A stretch of 64,000 nucleotides of DNA from an uncultured Paracoccus sp. (GCF_947487305.1 NZ_CANKWH010000012.1:1-64000); one strand, 5' to 3'. Positions 1 through 8,963 are shown, numbered from the stretch's first letter. Translations and numbers: made by a program. Notes: generated by a model not told the origin, from the letters alone.

Positions 1-479
1 ATCCAGAGATAGGGCCAATCGCCTTCGAGGGGCCGGTTCAGAAACGCCTTCACCTTGCCGTCGATCTCTTCGCAGAGCCGCGAAACCTGGCTCTTGCTGA
101 TCCCCGACATGCCCATGGCCTTGACCAAATCATCAACGGACCGCGTCGAGATGCCTTGGACATAGGCCTCCTGGATCACCGCCGTCAGTGCTTTCTCCGC
201 CATCCGCCGGGGTTCGAGGAAACCGGGGACGTAGCTCCCCTTCCGCAGCTTCGGAATCCGCAGCTCGACCGTTCCGGCGCGTGTCTCCCAGTCCCTGTCA
301 CGGTAACCATTGCGCTGCGCCCGTCGTTCCGGCGCCTTCTCTCCATAGGCCGCGCCCGTCACGGCGCCGACCTCCAGCTCCATCGGCCGCTCGGCGGCAA
401 ACCCGATCATCTCGCGCAGCAGATCGGCATCGGGGGTCTTCTCGACGAGGTCGCGCAGCTTCATCATGTCGGTGGTCAT
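1..479 (-). CDS. IS256-family transposase, N-terminal part (cut by window edge)
   Basis: The minus-strand reading from the ATG at 479 begins [17 protein letters not shown] and continues open to the window edge (about 159 residues). It has the look of the N-terminal half of Mutator/IS256 transposases: an [12 protein letters not shown] stretch, then [12 protein letters not shown], then a helical segment with [15 protein letters not shown] and a SQVSRLCEE motif. The reading stops at WPYLWI, just before the position where the first catalytic Asp of the DDE triad is expected, so catalytic integrity cannot be judged. No stop or frameshift is seen in the visible part. The rest of the element lies outside the window. 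Confidence 0.88.
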   Translation of the reverse strand, partial: MTTDMMKLRDLVEKTPDADLLREMIGFAAERPMELEVGAVTGAAYGEKAPERRAQRNGYRDRDWETRAGTVELRIPKLRKGSYVPGFLEPRRMAEKALTAVIQEAYVQGISTRSVDDLVKAMGMSGISKSQVSRLCEEIDGKVKAFLNRPLEGDWPYLW

Positions 480-629
480 CGGTAGAATCTCCGGTCCAGG
501 TTGGTGTCAGCAACCAGACCCTACCGGAACAACGCAGGTGACAACCTCAGCCAGAACCTACACCACGCCCAGGGACAGCATCCAGCCTAACATGAGCACC
601 CGACCGGAACGGAACCGGGACAGATCCAC
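1..629 (-). mobile_element. IS256-type insertion sequence, partial, inserted in an IS3-type element
   Basis: The element carries the transposase at 1-479 plus about 150 nt of upstream non-coding end. The outer boundary is inferred: similarity to the IS3-type OrfA on the right stops after the codon for the Asn of RELRQAN (630-632), so the IS256 end should start close to 629. I could not confirm the terminal inverted repeat or a target duplication because the other end is outside the window. Confidence 0.6.
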
Positions 630-890
630 ATTGGCTTGCCGCAGTTCGCGGTTCTCGCGCTCCAGGGCCTTCAGCTTCGCGGCCATATCGGTCGAGACGC
701 CGGCGCGCCAGCCGCTGTCGACCTCGGCCTTCTTGCCCCAGTCATTCAGCGTATTGGCCGAACAGTCGATCTTCGCCGCGATCGACACGATGGCCTGAAA
801 CCGCGATCCATGCTGACCCTCATTGTCGAGGACCAACCGCACAGCGCGTTCGCGCACTTCAGGGGAAAACTTGTTCGTGGTCTTGCTCAT
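558..890 (-). pseudogene. IS3-family transposase OrfA, truncated by an inserted IS
   Basis: The reading starts MSKTTNKFSPEVRERAVRLV, the usual opening of IS3/IS911-type OrfA proteins. It keeps the helix-turn-helix (SIAAKIDCSANTLNDWGKK, residues about 36-54) and the start of the leucine-zipper region (KLKALERENRELRQAN, residues 72-87). After residue 87 the expected continuation (an EILKKAS-like sequence) is replaced by an unrelated tail ending at 558. The break coincides with the inferred IS256 end. OrfB would lie on the far side of the IS256 element, outside the window. The product is unlikely to be functional. Confidence 0.85.
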
Positions 891-1204
891 GATACTCTAT
901 CCTGTTCAGCAGTTGGAGCCTTCGGCACACCCGCATCAGTTCAAACAGGCCAATGCAAGCCCCCGACCTACCCGGAAGCAACCTGCCGGCATGAACCCTG
1001 GCCGATCTCGCGCAAATGGTGAGGATGGCAAGTCCGATGGCATCCGACCCCGAAATACCGTCGGACCTTCAGGTTCTGGGGCGGTCCGCAGTCCGCGGGC
1101 TCTCAGCGTCGGTCTCTGCCTTTGCAGGCGGTATTGATGATCTGCCTTCCGGCGATCAGCAGAATGTCATTTCCTCAAAGCCTGACGATGCGTAAGAGAA
1201 CAGC
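891..1204. other. Intergenic region between IS remnant and antiporter gene
   Basis: About 314 nt. The first part should contain the outer end of the IS3-type element, but I could not pin its inverted repeat. I see no convincing coding frame, no RNA gene and no clear promoter; the short open frames here lack family resemblance. The sequence just before 1205 should supply the ribosome binding site of the antiporter gene, but no strong purine-rich motif is visible. Confidence 0.5.
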
Positions 1205-3706
1205 ATGGATATCGTTGTTATCACGACAATCATTGCGTCGCTGTTCCTGGTCATTGGTCTTTCCGAACCGCTGGCCATTCGCCTGCGTCTGCCCTTCAGC
1301 GTTGTGCTGGCGCTGATCGGGGTCATCATCGCCACCGGGGCAGGGTTCCTGCTCAGGACCGAGCTGACCGATGCCTTCAACCAGCAGGCGGCGGCAATCC
1401 TGATGCTGCCGATCCGCAGTAACGTCTTCCTGTATATCTTCCTGCCGACGCTGATCTTTCAGGCGGTGATCGAGATGAACCTGCGCCGCATGGCCGATGA
1501 CTGGGTGCCGATCCTTGTCCTCGCTGTCGTTGCGGTGCTGATCGCCACCTTCTTCGTCGGCATGGCGCTGAGCTGGACCGGGGCCATGCCCTTCGCGGCG
1601 GCCTTCCTGATCGGCGCCATCGTCTCGACCACCGACCCCTCGGCCGTGGTCGCCATCTTCCGCTCGCTGGCGGCACCCCGACGGCTTGCACGGATCATCG
1701 AGGGCGAGAGCCTGTTGAACGACGCCGCCGCGATCGCGCTTTTCTCGCTGTTCATGGGGCTGGTGATGACCGGCGAGACCGACCCGACCATCGGCTCGGC
1801 GCTCTTGCGCCTGCCGGTGCTGATGCTGGGCGGCGCGCTGATCGGCTGGCTGGCGGCGCGGGTTGCCGCCGCGGTCATGGCCATGGTGGCCGAGCACGAA
1901 CTGGCGGTCATCTCGCTGTCGATCGCCTTGCCCTATCTGGCCTTCATCGCCGCCGAACAAAGCGGCTATGCCTCGGGCGTGATCGCGGTGGTGGTCTCGG
2001 CCATGACGCTGAACTTCCTCGGGCCGGGCCGGATGTCGCCGGCGATCTGGGCCAATCTGCGGCAGATCTGGGCGGCGCTGGCGCATTGGGCCGGGGCGCT
2101 GATCTTCATCCTTGCCGCGCTGCTGATCCCGCGTTTGCTGGGCGACGCGCGGCTGAATGACCTGCTCCTGATCGGCGTGGTCATCGTTGCGGCCTTCGTG
2201 GCCCGCGCGGTGATCCTGTGGGGCGTGCTGCCGATCCTGACCCGGCTTAGGCTCTCGCCCGAGGTGCAGCGCCCCTATCGCGTGGCGATCCTGTGGGGTG
2301 GCCTCAGGGGCGCGGTAACGCTGGCGCTGGCGCTGGCCGTGACCGAGAATTTCCGCGTCGATCCCGACATCAAGCGGCAGGTCGGTATCCTCGCCACAGG
2401 CTTCACCCTCTTCACTCTCTTCGTTCAGGGGACCACCTTGCGGCGGGTCATCCGCCGGCTGGGGCTCAGCAAGCTGTCGCCCTTGGACAGCGCGCTGTCC
2501 AACCAGGTGGTTGCCGTCGCGCTGCAGCAGGTGCGCGAGGATATCGCCCAGACCGCCGAGGGCTTCCGCCTGACCCGCGAGACTGTGCGATCCGAGGCAA
2601 AACGATTTGCACAGCGTCTGGATGAGGCCGTGTCAAAGGCCGAGGAATCCGAGGCCATCCTGGACCGCGACCGGGTGACGCTTGGCCTGATCGCGCTGGC
2701 CGGGGCCGAGCGCGACCTGGTACTGAAGGCTTTCCGCGAGCGCGAGATCTCCGCCCGTATTCTGGAAACGGTGCTGGCCCAGGCCGATCGGGTGATGGAG
2801 GGCGCGCGCACCGGCGGGCGCTTGGGCTATGCCCGGGCCGCGCGCGATTGGTTGCGGCCGGGGATGCGCTTCCGCGTGGCGATGACGCTCCACAATCGCC
2901 TTGGCCTGTCGCGGGGGCTGGAGCGGATGACCGCGAACGGCTTCGAGGAACTGATCGCGCAGCGCCAGATCCTGTCGGAACTGCATGGATTCATCGACCG
3001 CCGCATTCGCCGCATCCATGGCCGCCGGGTCTCGGACCTGCTGCACGAGATGCTGGAACGTCGCATGGAAGAGGTCGAGCAGACGCTGGAGGGGTTGCGG
3101 CTGCAATTCCCCGAATTCGCCGAGGAGCTGGAACGCCGGCTGATCCGCCGCACCGCGCTGAGGCTGGAGGAACGCGAATACGAATCTTTCTACGAGGACG
3201 GGCTGATCGGGGATGAACTGCACCTGTCGCTCAATCAGGGTATCGCCAATCGCCGCGCCAGTTCCGAGGCCCGCCCGCATCTCGACCTTGCGGTGCAGAA
3301 GCTGGAACTGGTCCGTCGCCTGCCGGCCTTTGCCGGGCTGGATGATGCCACGCTGAAGCCGCTTTCGCGGGCGCTTCTGACCCGCTATGCCGCGCCGGGG
3401 CAGGTGATCCAGAGCAAGGATGCGCATGAGCGCGCGGTCTATTTCATCTCCTCGGGCGCGGTCGAGGCCGAGACGGCGGGCGTCCGCCATCGACTTGGCC
3501 GGGGCGAGATGTTCGGACAGATGTTCCTGTTGATGAAGAACCCGCTGCGGACCGAGGTGAAGGCCATCGTGCCCTCGACCCTGTTGAAGCTGGACGAGGA
3601 GCGCTTTCGCAAGCTGTTGAAGCGCAGCCCGGCCCTGCGTCAGGTCGTGCGCGACGCTGCGGTAAAGCGCGGCGTCGATCCCGACGCACTGGATGTGGCG
3701 CTCTGA
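1205..3706 (+). CDS. CPA1-family Na+(K+)/H+ antiporter with C-terminal cyclic-nucleotide-binding domain
   Basis: An 833-residue protein. The first ~410 residues form a hydrophobic antiporter domain of the NhaP/CPA1 type with the hallmark STTDPSAVV (about 141-149), EGESLLNDAAAIALF (166-180) and GLRGAVTLALAL (about 366-377) motifs; the Asp of LLND is the expected ion-binding residue. A charged, helical stretch of some 300 residues (about 430-700) follows, and the last ~110 residues (from PAFAGLDDATLKPLSRALLTRYAAPGQ) have the beta-rich pattern of a cNMP-binding domain. This would be an inner-membrane exchanger gated or tuned by a nucleotide. It stands alone: downstream, on the opposite strand and convergent, is the aminotransferase gene, only ~10 nt away. 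Ion specificity cannot be read from sequence. Confidence 0.9.
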   Translation: MDIVVITTIIASLFLVIGLSEPLAIRLRLPFSVVLALIGVIIATGAGFLLRTELTDAFNQQAAAILMLPIRSNVFLYIFLPTLIFQAVIEMNLRRMADDWVPILVLAVVAVLIATFFVGMALSWTGAMPFAAAFLIGAIVSTTDPSAVVAIFRSLAAPRRLARIIEGESLLNDAAAIALFSLFMGLVMTGETDPTIGSALLRLPVLMLGGALIGWLAARVAAAVMAMVAEHELAVISLSIALPYLAFIAAEQSGYASGVIAVVVSAMTLNFLGPGRMSPAIWANLRQIWAALAHWAGALIFILAALLIPRLLGDARLNDLLLIGVVIVAAFVARAVILWGVLPILTRLRLSPEVQRPYRVAILWGGLRGAVTLALALAVTENFRVDPDIKRQVGILATGFTLFTLFVQGTTLRRVIRRLGLSKLSPLDSALSNQVVAVALQQVREDIAQTAEGFRLTRETVRSEAKRFAQRLDEAVSKAEESEAILDRDRVTLGLIALAGAERDLVLKAFREREISARILETVLAQADRVMEGARTGGRLGYARAARDWLRPGMRFRVAMTLHNRLGLSRGLERMTANGFEELIAQRQILSELHGFIDRRIRRIHGRRVSDLLHEMLERRMEEVEQTLEGLRLQFPEFAEELERRLIRRTALRLEEREYESFYEDGLIGDELHLSLNQGIANRRASSEARPHLDLAVQKLELVRRLPAFAGLDDATLKPLSRALLTRYAAPGQVIQSKDAHERAVYFISSGAVEAETAGVRHRLGRGEMFGQMFLLMKNPLRTEVKAIVPSTLLKLDEERFRKLLKRSPALRQVVRDAAVKRGVDPDALDVAL

Positions 3707-3716
3707 GCCCCGGGCC

Positions 3717-4844
3717 TCAGAGCAGCTTCTCCATCGCCGGCTTCAGCCGCGCCAGCGTGCCTTCGACATCCTTCAGCTTGTCGAGGCCGAAAAGGCCAAT
3801 CCGGAAGGTCGAGAAGCCATCGCCTTCTCCCACCTGCAGCGGCACGCCGGCGGCGATCTGCAACCCCTCGGCGGCGAATTTCTTGCCGGTCTTGATCTCG
3901 GGATCGTCGGTATAGCTGACCACCACGCCGGGCGCGCCGAACCCTTGTGCCGCCACCGAACGGATGCCCTTTTCGGCCAGCATCTCACGCACGCTGTCGC
4001 CCAGGTGCCATTGCGCCGCCCGTGCCGCCTCGAACCCCAGCGCCTCGGTCTCGGCCATGGCAGCGTGCAGCGCCACCAGCGAGTCGGTCGGCATGGTGGC
4101 GTGATAGGCGTGGCCGCCTTCCTCGTAAGCCTTCATGATCGCGCGCCATTTCTTCAGGTCGAGGGCAAAACTGTCGCTTTCGCTCTCGGCCAGCCGCCGC
4201 GCGCCCTCGGCCGAGAACATCACCAGCCCTGCGGCGGGCGTCGAGGACCAGCCCTTCTGCGGGGCCGAGATCAGCACATCGACGCCGGTTGCCGCCATGT
4301 CGACCCAGATCGCGCCCGAGGCGATGCAGTCGAGCACCATCAGCGCGCCGACCTCATGCGCCGCCGCCGCCATGGCGGTGATGTAATCGTCGGGCAGGAT
4401 CAGCCCGGCCGAGGTTTCCACATGCGGCGCAAAGACCGCATCGGGCCGCGCCTCGCGGATGCGGGCCACCACCTCCTCGATGGGCGGGGGCGCATAGGCG
4501 GGCTTCGGCTCGTCGCCGGCAGGGCGGGCGTTGACCACGGTGGTTTCCCCGGCAAAGCCGCCTGCCTCGAAGATCTGCGTCCAGCGATAGCTGAACCAGC
4601 CATTGCGGACGATCAGCGCATGGCCGCCACGGGCGAATTGCCGGGCCACCGATTCCATCGCATAGGTGCCACCGCCCGGAACGATGGCCACGGCCTCGGC
4701 CTTGTAGACGCCTTTCAGCGTGTCGTTCAGCCCGCGCATGACGCGCTGGAACTTCTGCGACATGTGGTTCAGCGAACGGTCGGTGAAGACGACCGAGAAT
4801 TCCTGCAATCCATCGGGGTCGATCTCGGGGCGCAGTCCGGGCAT
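3717..4844 (-). CDS. Class V aminotransferase (serine/alanine-glyoxylate aminotransferase type)
   Basis: A 375-residue PLP enzyme of the serine-pyruvate/alanine-glyoxylate aminotransferase group, which moves an amino group onto glyoxylate or pyruvate in the cytosol. Visible landmarks are the phosphate-binding PGGGTYAMESV loop (about 56-66), Asp172 in VLDCIASG (pyridine-N contact) and the Schiff-base Lys197 in ISAPQKGWSS. Length is normal for the family. The start at 4844 is preceded by an AAAGGA-type ribosome binding site. It is divergent from the PLP lyase gene at 4961, with 116 bp between them. Exact donor and acceptor are not deducible; an aspartate-glyoxylate role is possible but not shown. 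Confidence 0.88.
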   Translation of the reverse strand: MPGLRPEIDPDGLQEFSVVFTDRSLNHMSQKFQRVMRGLNDTLKGVYKAEAVAIVPGGGTYAMESVARQFARGGHALIVRNGWFSYRWTQIFEAGGFAGETTVVNARPAGDEPKPAYAPPPIEEVVARIREARPDAVFAPHVETSAGLILPDDYITAMAAAAHEVGALMVLDCIASGAIWVDMAATGVDVLISAPQKGWSSTPAAGLVMFSAEGARRLAESESDSFALDLKKWRAIMKAYEEGGHAYHATMPTDSLVALHAAMAETEALGFEAARAAQWHLGDSVREMLAEKGIRSVAAQGFGAPGVVVSYTDDPEIKTGKKFAAEGLQIAAGVPLQVGEGDGFSTFRIGLFGLDKLKDVEGTLARLKPAMEKLL

Positions 4845-4909
4845 GGCGGGTCCTTTCCGTCAGGGTTGCGCGCAGGTTAGCGCGGCCCGGTCGGGCCGAC
4901 CAGTCCGCC

Positions 4910-4938
4910 TTGCGGTGCAGAAGCGGGCTGGCTAGCGT
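4910..4938 (+). promoter_or_regulatory. Candidate sigma-70-type promoter for the PLP lyase gene
   Basis: TTGCGG at 4910-4915, a 17-nt spacer, then TAGCGT at 4933-4938 (within CTAGCGT), 22 nt before the ATG at 4961. The spacing is ideal and the same CTAG-type -10 appears before two other genes in this window. Sequence-only inference. Confidence 0.45.
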
Positions 4939-4960
4939 GGCCCGCGACAAAGGGGGTGCC

Positions 4961-5929
4961 ATGTTCGATCGCAGGGAATTGGAAGAGGCCGCCGCGCTGG
5001 TTCACGCGCAGGTGCCGGCAACGCCGACCCATCACTGGCCGCAGCTGTCGGCGCGGATCGGCGCGGAGGTCTGGGTCAAGCACGAGAACCACCTGCCCAC
5101 CGGCGCCTTCAAGGTGCGGGGCGGCATCACCCTGATCGACTGGCTGCGGCGGACCCAGCCCGATTGTCCCGGTGTCATCACCGCCACGCGCGGCAATCAC
5201 GGCCAGAGCCAGTCGCGCGCGGCGACGGCGGCGGGTCTGCGCGCTGTCATCTATGTGCCGCGGGGCAACTCGCCCGAGAAGAACGCCGCGATGCGGGCCT
5301 ACGGGGCCGAGCTGCGCGAACATGGCGACGATTTCGACGAGGCGCGCTTGGCTGCCATGGCTGCCGCCGAGGCCGAGGGCCTGTTCCCGGTGCCGCCCTT
5401 CCACCTCGAACTGGTGCGGGGCGTCGCTACCTATGGTTTCGAGATGTTCAACGACGCCCCGCCGCTCGATGCGGTCTATGTGCCCATCGGATGCGGCTCG
5501 GGCATTTGCGGGGTGATCGCGGCCCGCGATGCGCTGGGGTTGGCAACCGAGGTGGTCGGCGTGGTGGCCGAAGGCGCGGCCGGGGCGAAGCTGTCGGTCG
5601 AGGCCGGGGAAGTGATCGAGACGCTGAGCGCCACCACCTTCGCCGATGGCATGGCGGTGCGGGTGCCGGTGGCCGAGGCGCTGGCGATCTATGGCAAGGG
5701 TGCGTCGCGGATCGTGGCGGTCAGCGATGCTCAGATCGCCGAAGCGGCGCGGGTGCTGTTCAGTGACACCCATAACATCGCCGAAGGGGCAGGGGCGGCG
5801 GCCTTGGCCGCGCTGATGGCGGAAGCCGACCGGCAAAAGGGAAAACGGGTGGCGGTGATCCTCTCGGGCGGGAATATCGACAGCGCCAAGGCGGCGCAGC
5901 TGCTGTCGGGCGAGACGCCGAGCCCATAA
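4961..5929 (+). CDS. PLP-dependent lyase, serine/threonine dehydratase family
   Basis: A 322-residue fold-type II PLP enzyme. Lys51 in the PTGAFKVRGG motif is the Schiff-base lysine, TRGNHGQS (about 78-85) contacts the substrate carboxylate, and PIGCGSGICGV is the glycine-rich phosphate loop. It lacks the C-terminal ACT-like regulatory domain of biosynthetic IlvA, so it is a short catabolic-type enzyme deaminating L-threonine, L-serine or a 3-hydroxyaspartate-like substrate to a 2-oxoacid plus ammonia. I chose the ATG at 4961 rather than the upstream in-frame 4910 because AAAGGGGG precedes it at good distance and family similarity begins there. It is divergently paired with the aminotransferase, which hints at one shared amino-acid/glyoxylate pathway. 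Confidence 0.85.
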   Translation: MFDRRELEEAAALVHAQVPATPTHHWPQLSARIGAEVWVKHENHLPTGAFKVRGGITLIDWLRRTQPDCPGVITATRGNHGQSQSRAATAAGLRAVIYVPRGNSPEKNAAMRAYGAELREHGDDFDEARLAAMAAAEAEGLFPVPPFHLELVRGVATYGFEMFNDAPPLDAVYVPIGCGSGICGVIAARDALGLATEVVGVVAEGAAGAKLSVEAGEVIETLSATTFADGMAVRVPVAEALAIYGKGASRIVAVSDAQIAEAARVLFSDTHNIAEGAGAAALAALMAEADRQKGKRVAVILSGGNIDSAKAAQLLSGETPSP

Positions 5930-5951
5930 GCCGTTCCGTCACCCGCTGCGG

Positions 5952-5973
5952 CCCCCCTTGCGGCAAAGGGGGG
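5952..5973 (+). terminator. Hairpin downstream of the PLP lyase
   Basis: Perfect 8-bp stem CCCCCCTT / AAGGGGGG around a 6-nt loop, 22 nt after the stop codon. No T-run follows, so it may be a stabilising hairpin or a weak terminator rather than a classical intrinsic one. Confidence 0.45.
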
Positions 5974-6016
5974 GACGGGCATAGGTTACAGGAATTGTTC
6001 ATCTGCAGGCCCAACC

Positions 6017-6715
6017 ATGCGCATCGGCATTCTTCAATGCGGTCAGTCCCCGGACGTTCTGAAAGCCTCGCTCGGGGATTACCCCGACATGTTCGTGAAG
6101 CTGCTGGCCGATCGCGGCTTTGACTTCCGCACCTTCCATGTCGAGGAGATGCAGTTTCCCGCGACCATCCATGACGCCGATGGCTGGCTGCTGACCGGCT
6201 CGCGTCACGGCGCCTACGAGGATCACGCCTTCATCCCGCCGCTCGAGGATTTCATCCGCCGCGCCTATGCCGAGGGCGTGCCGATGGTCGGCGTCTGCTT
6301 TGGGCACCAGATCATCGCGCAGGCGCTTGGCGGCAAAGTCATCAAGAACCCCGATGGCTGGGCCGTGGGGGCGCAGGATTACGATTTCGAGGGCGAAAAG
6401 GTCACGCTGAACGCCTGGCATCAGGATCAGGTGGTCAGCCTGCCCGAAGGGGCCGAGATCGTCGGTCGCAATGCCTTCTGCGAGAATGCGGCGCTGGTCT
6501 ATGGCGATCGCGCCTATACCGTGCAGGCCCATCCCGAATTCGACGATACCTTCATCCGTGGCCTGATCGAGCATCGCGCCAAGGGCAAGGTGGCGCAGGA
6601 GCTGCTGGACGCCGCCGAGGCGCGGATGGGGCAGCAGAATGACAATGCCGGGCTGGCCGACCGCATCGAGGCCTTCTTCAAGCAACCCCGCAGCGCCGCC
6701 CGCGGTGCTGCATGA
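6017..6715 (+). CDS. Class I glutamine amidotransferase-like hydrolase (PuuD-like or GMP-synthase-like)
   Basis: A 232-residue protein with a single class I glutamine amidotransferase domain. The nucleophile is Cys94 in GVCFGHQ, with His172 and Glu174 in AHPEFD completing the triad. No synthetase domain is fused. Because the next gene is a gamma-glutamylpolyamine-synthetase-like glutamine synthetase and an FAD amine oxidase follows, the most economical reading is hydrolysis of a gamma-glutamyl amide in polyamine or amine catabolism, the role of PuuD. True PuuD proteins belong to a different subgroup (peptidase C26), so this enzyme is functionally rather than strictly orthologously comparable. 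The start at 6017 lies 44 nt after the hairpin at 5952-5973. Confidence 0.75.
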   Translation: MRIGILQCGQSPDVLKASLGDYPDMFVKLLADRGFDFRTFHVEEMQFPATIHDADGWLLTGSRHGAYEDHAFIPPLEDFIRRAYAEGVPMVGVCFGHQIIAQALGGKVIKNPDGWAVGAQDYDFEGEKVTLNAWHQDQVVSLPEGAEIVGRNAFCENAALVYGDRAYTVQAHPEFDDTFIRGLIEHRAKGKVAQELLDAAEARMGQQNDNAGLADRIEAFFKQPRSAARGAA

Positions 6716-6851
6716 CGCCATGTCGCGCGACTCTCGCGGAAGCCCGGTCCGGTATCCCGGCCGGGCAAAACAGGTCGCCGGCTGACCCTGCCGGCGTCGC
6801 AAACGCGCTGACCGGCCCGCATCCCGCGCCGGCCCGCGCGCTCGAGGAAAC

Positions 6852-8213
6852 ATGACCCAACCCGAATGGATCGCGCGCATCCCGAACGCCGCGCAGGACT
6901 ATATCAAGGACATCCGGCTGGACGAGGTGGAATGCATCGTCGCCGACATTGCCGGGGTCGCCCGGGGCAAGGCAATGCCGGCCTCGAAATTCGCCCGGCA
7001 GGACAAGTTCTTCCTGCCGAACTCGATCTTCCTGCAGACGATCACCGGCGAATGGGCCGATAACCCGACCGGCGCCTTCACCGAACCCGACATGATCCTG
7101 ACGCCGGATTTCAGCACGGCGACCGCCGCGCCCTGGACGGCGGATTATACCGTGCAGGTGATCCATGACGTGTTCGACCAGGCCGGCAAGCCGGTGCCGG
7201 TCGCCCCGCGCAACGTGCTGAAGCGGGTGGTCAGCCTCTATGAGGAAAAGGGCTGGAAACCCATCGTCGCACCCGAGATGGAATTCTTTCTCGTCGCCCG
7301 CAACATCGACCCGAACCAGCCGATCATCCCGCCGATGGGACGCTCGGGCCGGCGGGCGGCGGCCAAGCAGGCCTATTCCATGTCGGCGGTGGACGAATAT
7401 GGCAAGGTCATCGACGACATCTATGATTTCGCCGAAGCGCAGGGTTTCGAGATCGACGGCATCCTGCAGGAAGGCGGGGCCGGGCAGATCGAGATCAACC
7501 TGAACCACGGCGATCCGGTGGCGCTGGCCGACGAGATCTTCTATTTCAAGCGGCTGATCCGGGAGGCCGCGCTGCGCCATGACTGCTTTGCCACCTTCAT
7601 GGCCAAACCCATCGAGGGCGAACCGGGCAGCGCCATGCATATCCATCACTCGGTGGTGGATCTGAAGACCGGCCAGAACATCTTCTCGGACGAGCGCGGC
7701 CGCGAGACGCCGGAATTCATGCATTTCATCGCCGGGATGCAGAAACACCTGCCCGCTGCGGTGGCGCTGCTGGCGCCCTATGTGAACAGCTATCGCCGCT
7801 ATGTCCCCGACTTCGCCGCACCGATCAACCTGGAATGGGGCCGCGACAACCGCACCACCGGCCTGCGCGTGCCGATCTCGGGCCCCGAGGCGCGGCGGAT
7901 CGAGAACCGGCTGGCGGGGATGGATTGCAACCCCTATCTCGGCATCGCCGCATCGCTGGCCTGCGGCTATCTGGGCCTGATCGAGGCCGAGAACCCGCGC
8001 GCCGAATGCCTGGGCGACGCCTATATGTCCGAGGACGAACTGCCGCTGACGCTTGGCGACGCGCTGGACATCATGGTCGACAGCGAACCGATGCGCGGCG
8101 TGTTGGGCGACGAATTCGTCTCGGTCTACGAGTCGGTGAAGCGCAACGAATACAAGGAATTCCTGCAGGTGATCTCGCCCTGGGAACGGGAACATCTGTT
8201 GCTTAATGTCTAG
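6852..8213 (+). CDS. Glutamine-synthetase-family ligase, probable gamma-glutamylpolyamine synthetase
   Basis: A 453-residue GS fold enzyme. It has the N-terminal beta-grasp part (residues about 15-110) and the catalytic domain with APEMEFFLV (Mg-binding Glu), GAGQIEIN, the ATP/glutamate-site GEPGSAMHIHHS and the NLEWGRDNRTTGLRVP segment carrying the conserved Arg. It lacks the C-terminal adenylylation-site region of GlnA and resembles the GS-III-like PuuA/GlnA-like group that ligates glutamate to putrescine, ethanolamine or other amines using ATP. The flanking amidotransferase and FAD oxidase support a gamma-glutamylated amine pathway. Substrate is not determinable from sequence. The 136-nt gap to the preceding gene shows no obvious promoter. 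Confidence 0.85.
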   Translation: MTQPEWIARIPNAAQDYIKDIRLDEVECIVADIAGVARGKAMPASKFARQDKFFLPNSIFLQTITGEWADNPTGAFTEPDMILTPDFSTATAAPWTADYTVQVIHDVFDQAGKPVPVAPRNVLKRVVSLYEEKGWKPIVAPEMEFFLVARNIDPNQPIIPPMGRSGRRAAAKQAYSMSAVDEYGKVIDDIYDFAEAQGFEIDGILQEGGAGQIEINLNHGDPVALADEIFYFKRLIREAALRHDCFATFMAKPIEGEPGSAMHIHHSVVDLKTGQNIFSDERGRETPEFMHFIAGMQKHLPAAVALLAPYVNSYRRYVPDFAAPINLEWGRDNRTTGLRVPISGPEARRIENRLAGMDCNPYLGIAASLACGYLGLIEAENPRAECLGDAYMSEDELPLTLGDALDIMVDSEPMRGVLGDEFVSVYESVKRNEYKEFLQVISPWEREHLLLNV

Positions 8214-8239
8214 GGTTCTGGTGAAGACCGGGCATGAAA

Positions 8240-8264
8240 AAAGGGGGCGCAATGCGCCCCCTTT
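8240..8264. terminator. Bidirectional intrinsic terminator between convergent genes
   Basis: Stem AAAGGGGGCGC / GCGCCCCCTTT with a 3-nt AAT loop, A-run upstream and T-rich downstream. It lies between the converging GS-like gene (stop 8213) and the YcaC-like gene (stop 8283) and can serve both strands. Confidence 0.9.
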
Positions 8265-8282
8265 CCTGTCTGTCTGTCCGGC

Positions 8283-8963
8283 TCAGCCCTTGGCCGAATC
8301 CAGCTCTTCGCCCTCGTGCTCGACTTCGCGGGCCTTGGCATAGCTCTCGATCAGCAGCCGGTATTCGGGGAAGATCTGGGTATAGATCTCGGCCCATTTC
8401 TCGGCGTCGTCGCGGTGCCAGGTCTTCTGGATTTCCGAGGCGACGGCGGCCGTATCCATCGGCACCGCACCGGCCTGAACCACGCGGGCGAGCGTGATTT
8501 CCTCGGCCATCTTCGAATAGGTGCCCGAGGCGTCGATCACCACGAAGACCTTGTAACCCTCGGCGATGGCGCTGATGGCGGGGAAGGCCATGCAAACGCT
8601 GGTGATGGTGCCGGCGATGATCAGGGTCTTGCGGCCGGTGGCCTCGACTGCCTTCACGAAAGCCGGGTTGTCCCAGGCGTTGATCTCGCCACGACGGGCG
8701 ACATAAACCGCATGGGGCGCGTTCTGGTGGATCTCGGGGATCAGCGGGCCGTTCGGGCCCTGCGGCACCGAGGCGGTGGTGATGACCGGGATATTCGCCA
8801 GCGTCGCGATCGAGGCCAGGGCCCCGGCATGGCGGCGCAGCGTCGTCATCGGCATGTCGTTCACGGTCTGGAACAGCCCGCTCTGGTGGTCGATCAGCAG
8901 CAGCACCGCATCATCGGGATTGATGACCGGCTTGGCGCCGTTGAAATTGGCAGGAGCACTCAT
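8283..8963 (-). CDS. YcaC-type hydrolase of the isochorismatase (cysteine hydrolase) superfamily
   Basis: A 226-residue cysteine hydrolase. The family triad is visible as Asp25 (LLIDHQSG), Lys112 ([10 protein letters not shown]) and Cys124 ([11 protein letters not shown]), with the cis-peptide region just before the Cys. The YcaC subgroup has no proven substrate, though amide or isochorismate-like hydrolysis is expected. It is on the opposite strand inside the amine-catabolism group and converges on the GS-like gene. Upstream, in the gap to the FAD oxidase, lies an AT-rich segment with a palindrome (9036-9055). The start at 8963 is preceded by a GAAAGGAAA-type ribosome binding site. An amidase step on an amine catabolite is only a guess. 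Confidence 0.87.
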   Translation of the reverse strand: MSAPANFNGAKPVINPDDAVLLLIDHQSGLFQTVNDMPMTTLRRHAGALASIATLANIPVITTASVPQGPNGPLIPEIHQNAPHAVYVARRGEINAWDNPAFVKAVEATGRKTLIIAGTITSVCMAFPAISAIAEGYKVFVVIDASGTYSKMAEEITLARVVQAGAVPMDTAAVASEIQKTWHRDDAEKWAEIYTQIFPEYRLLIESYAKAREVEHEGEELDSAKG

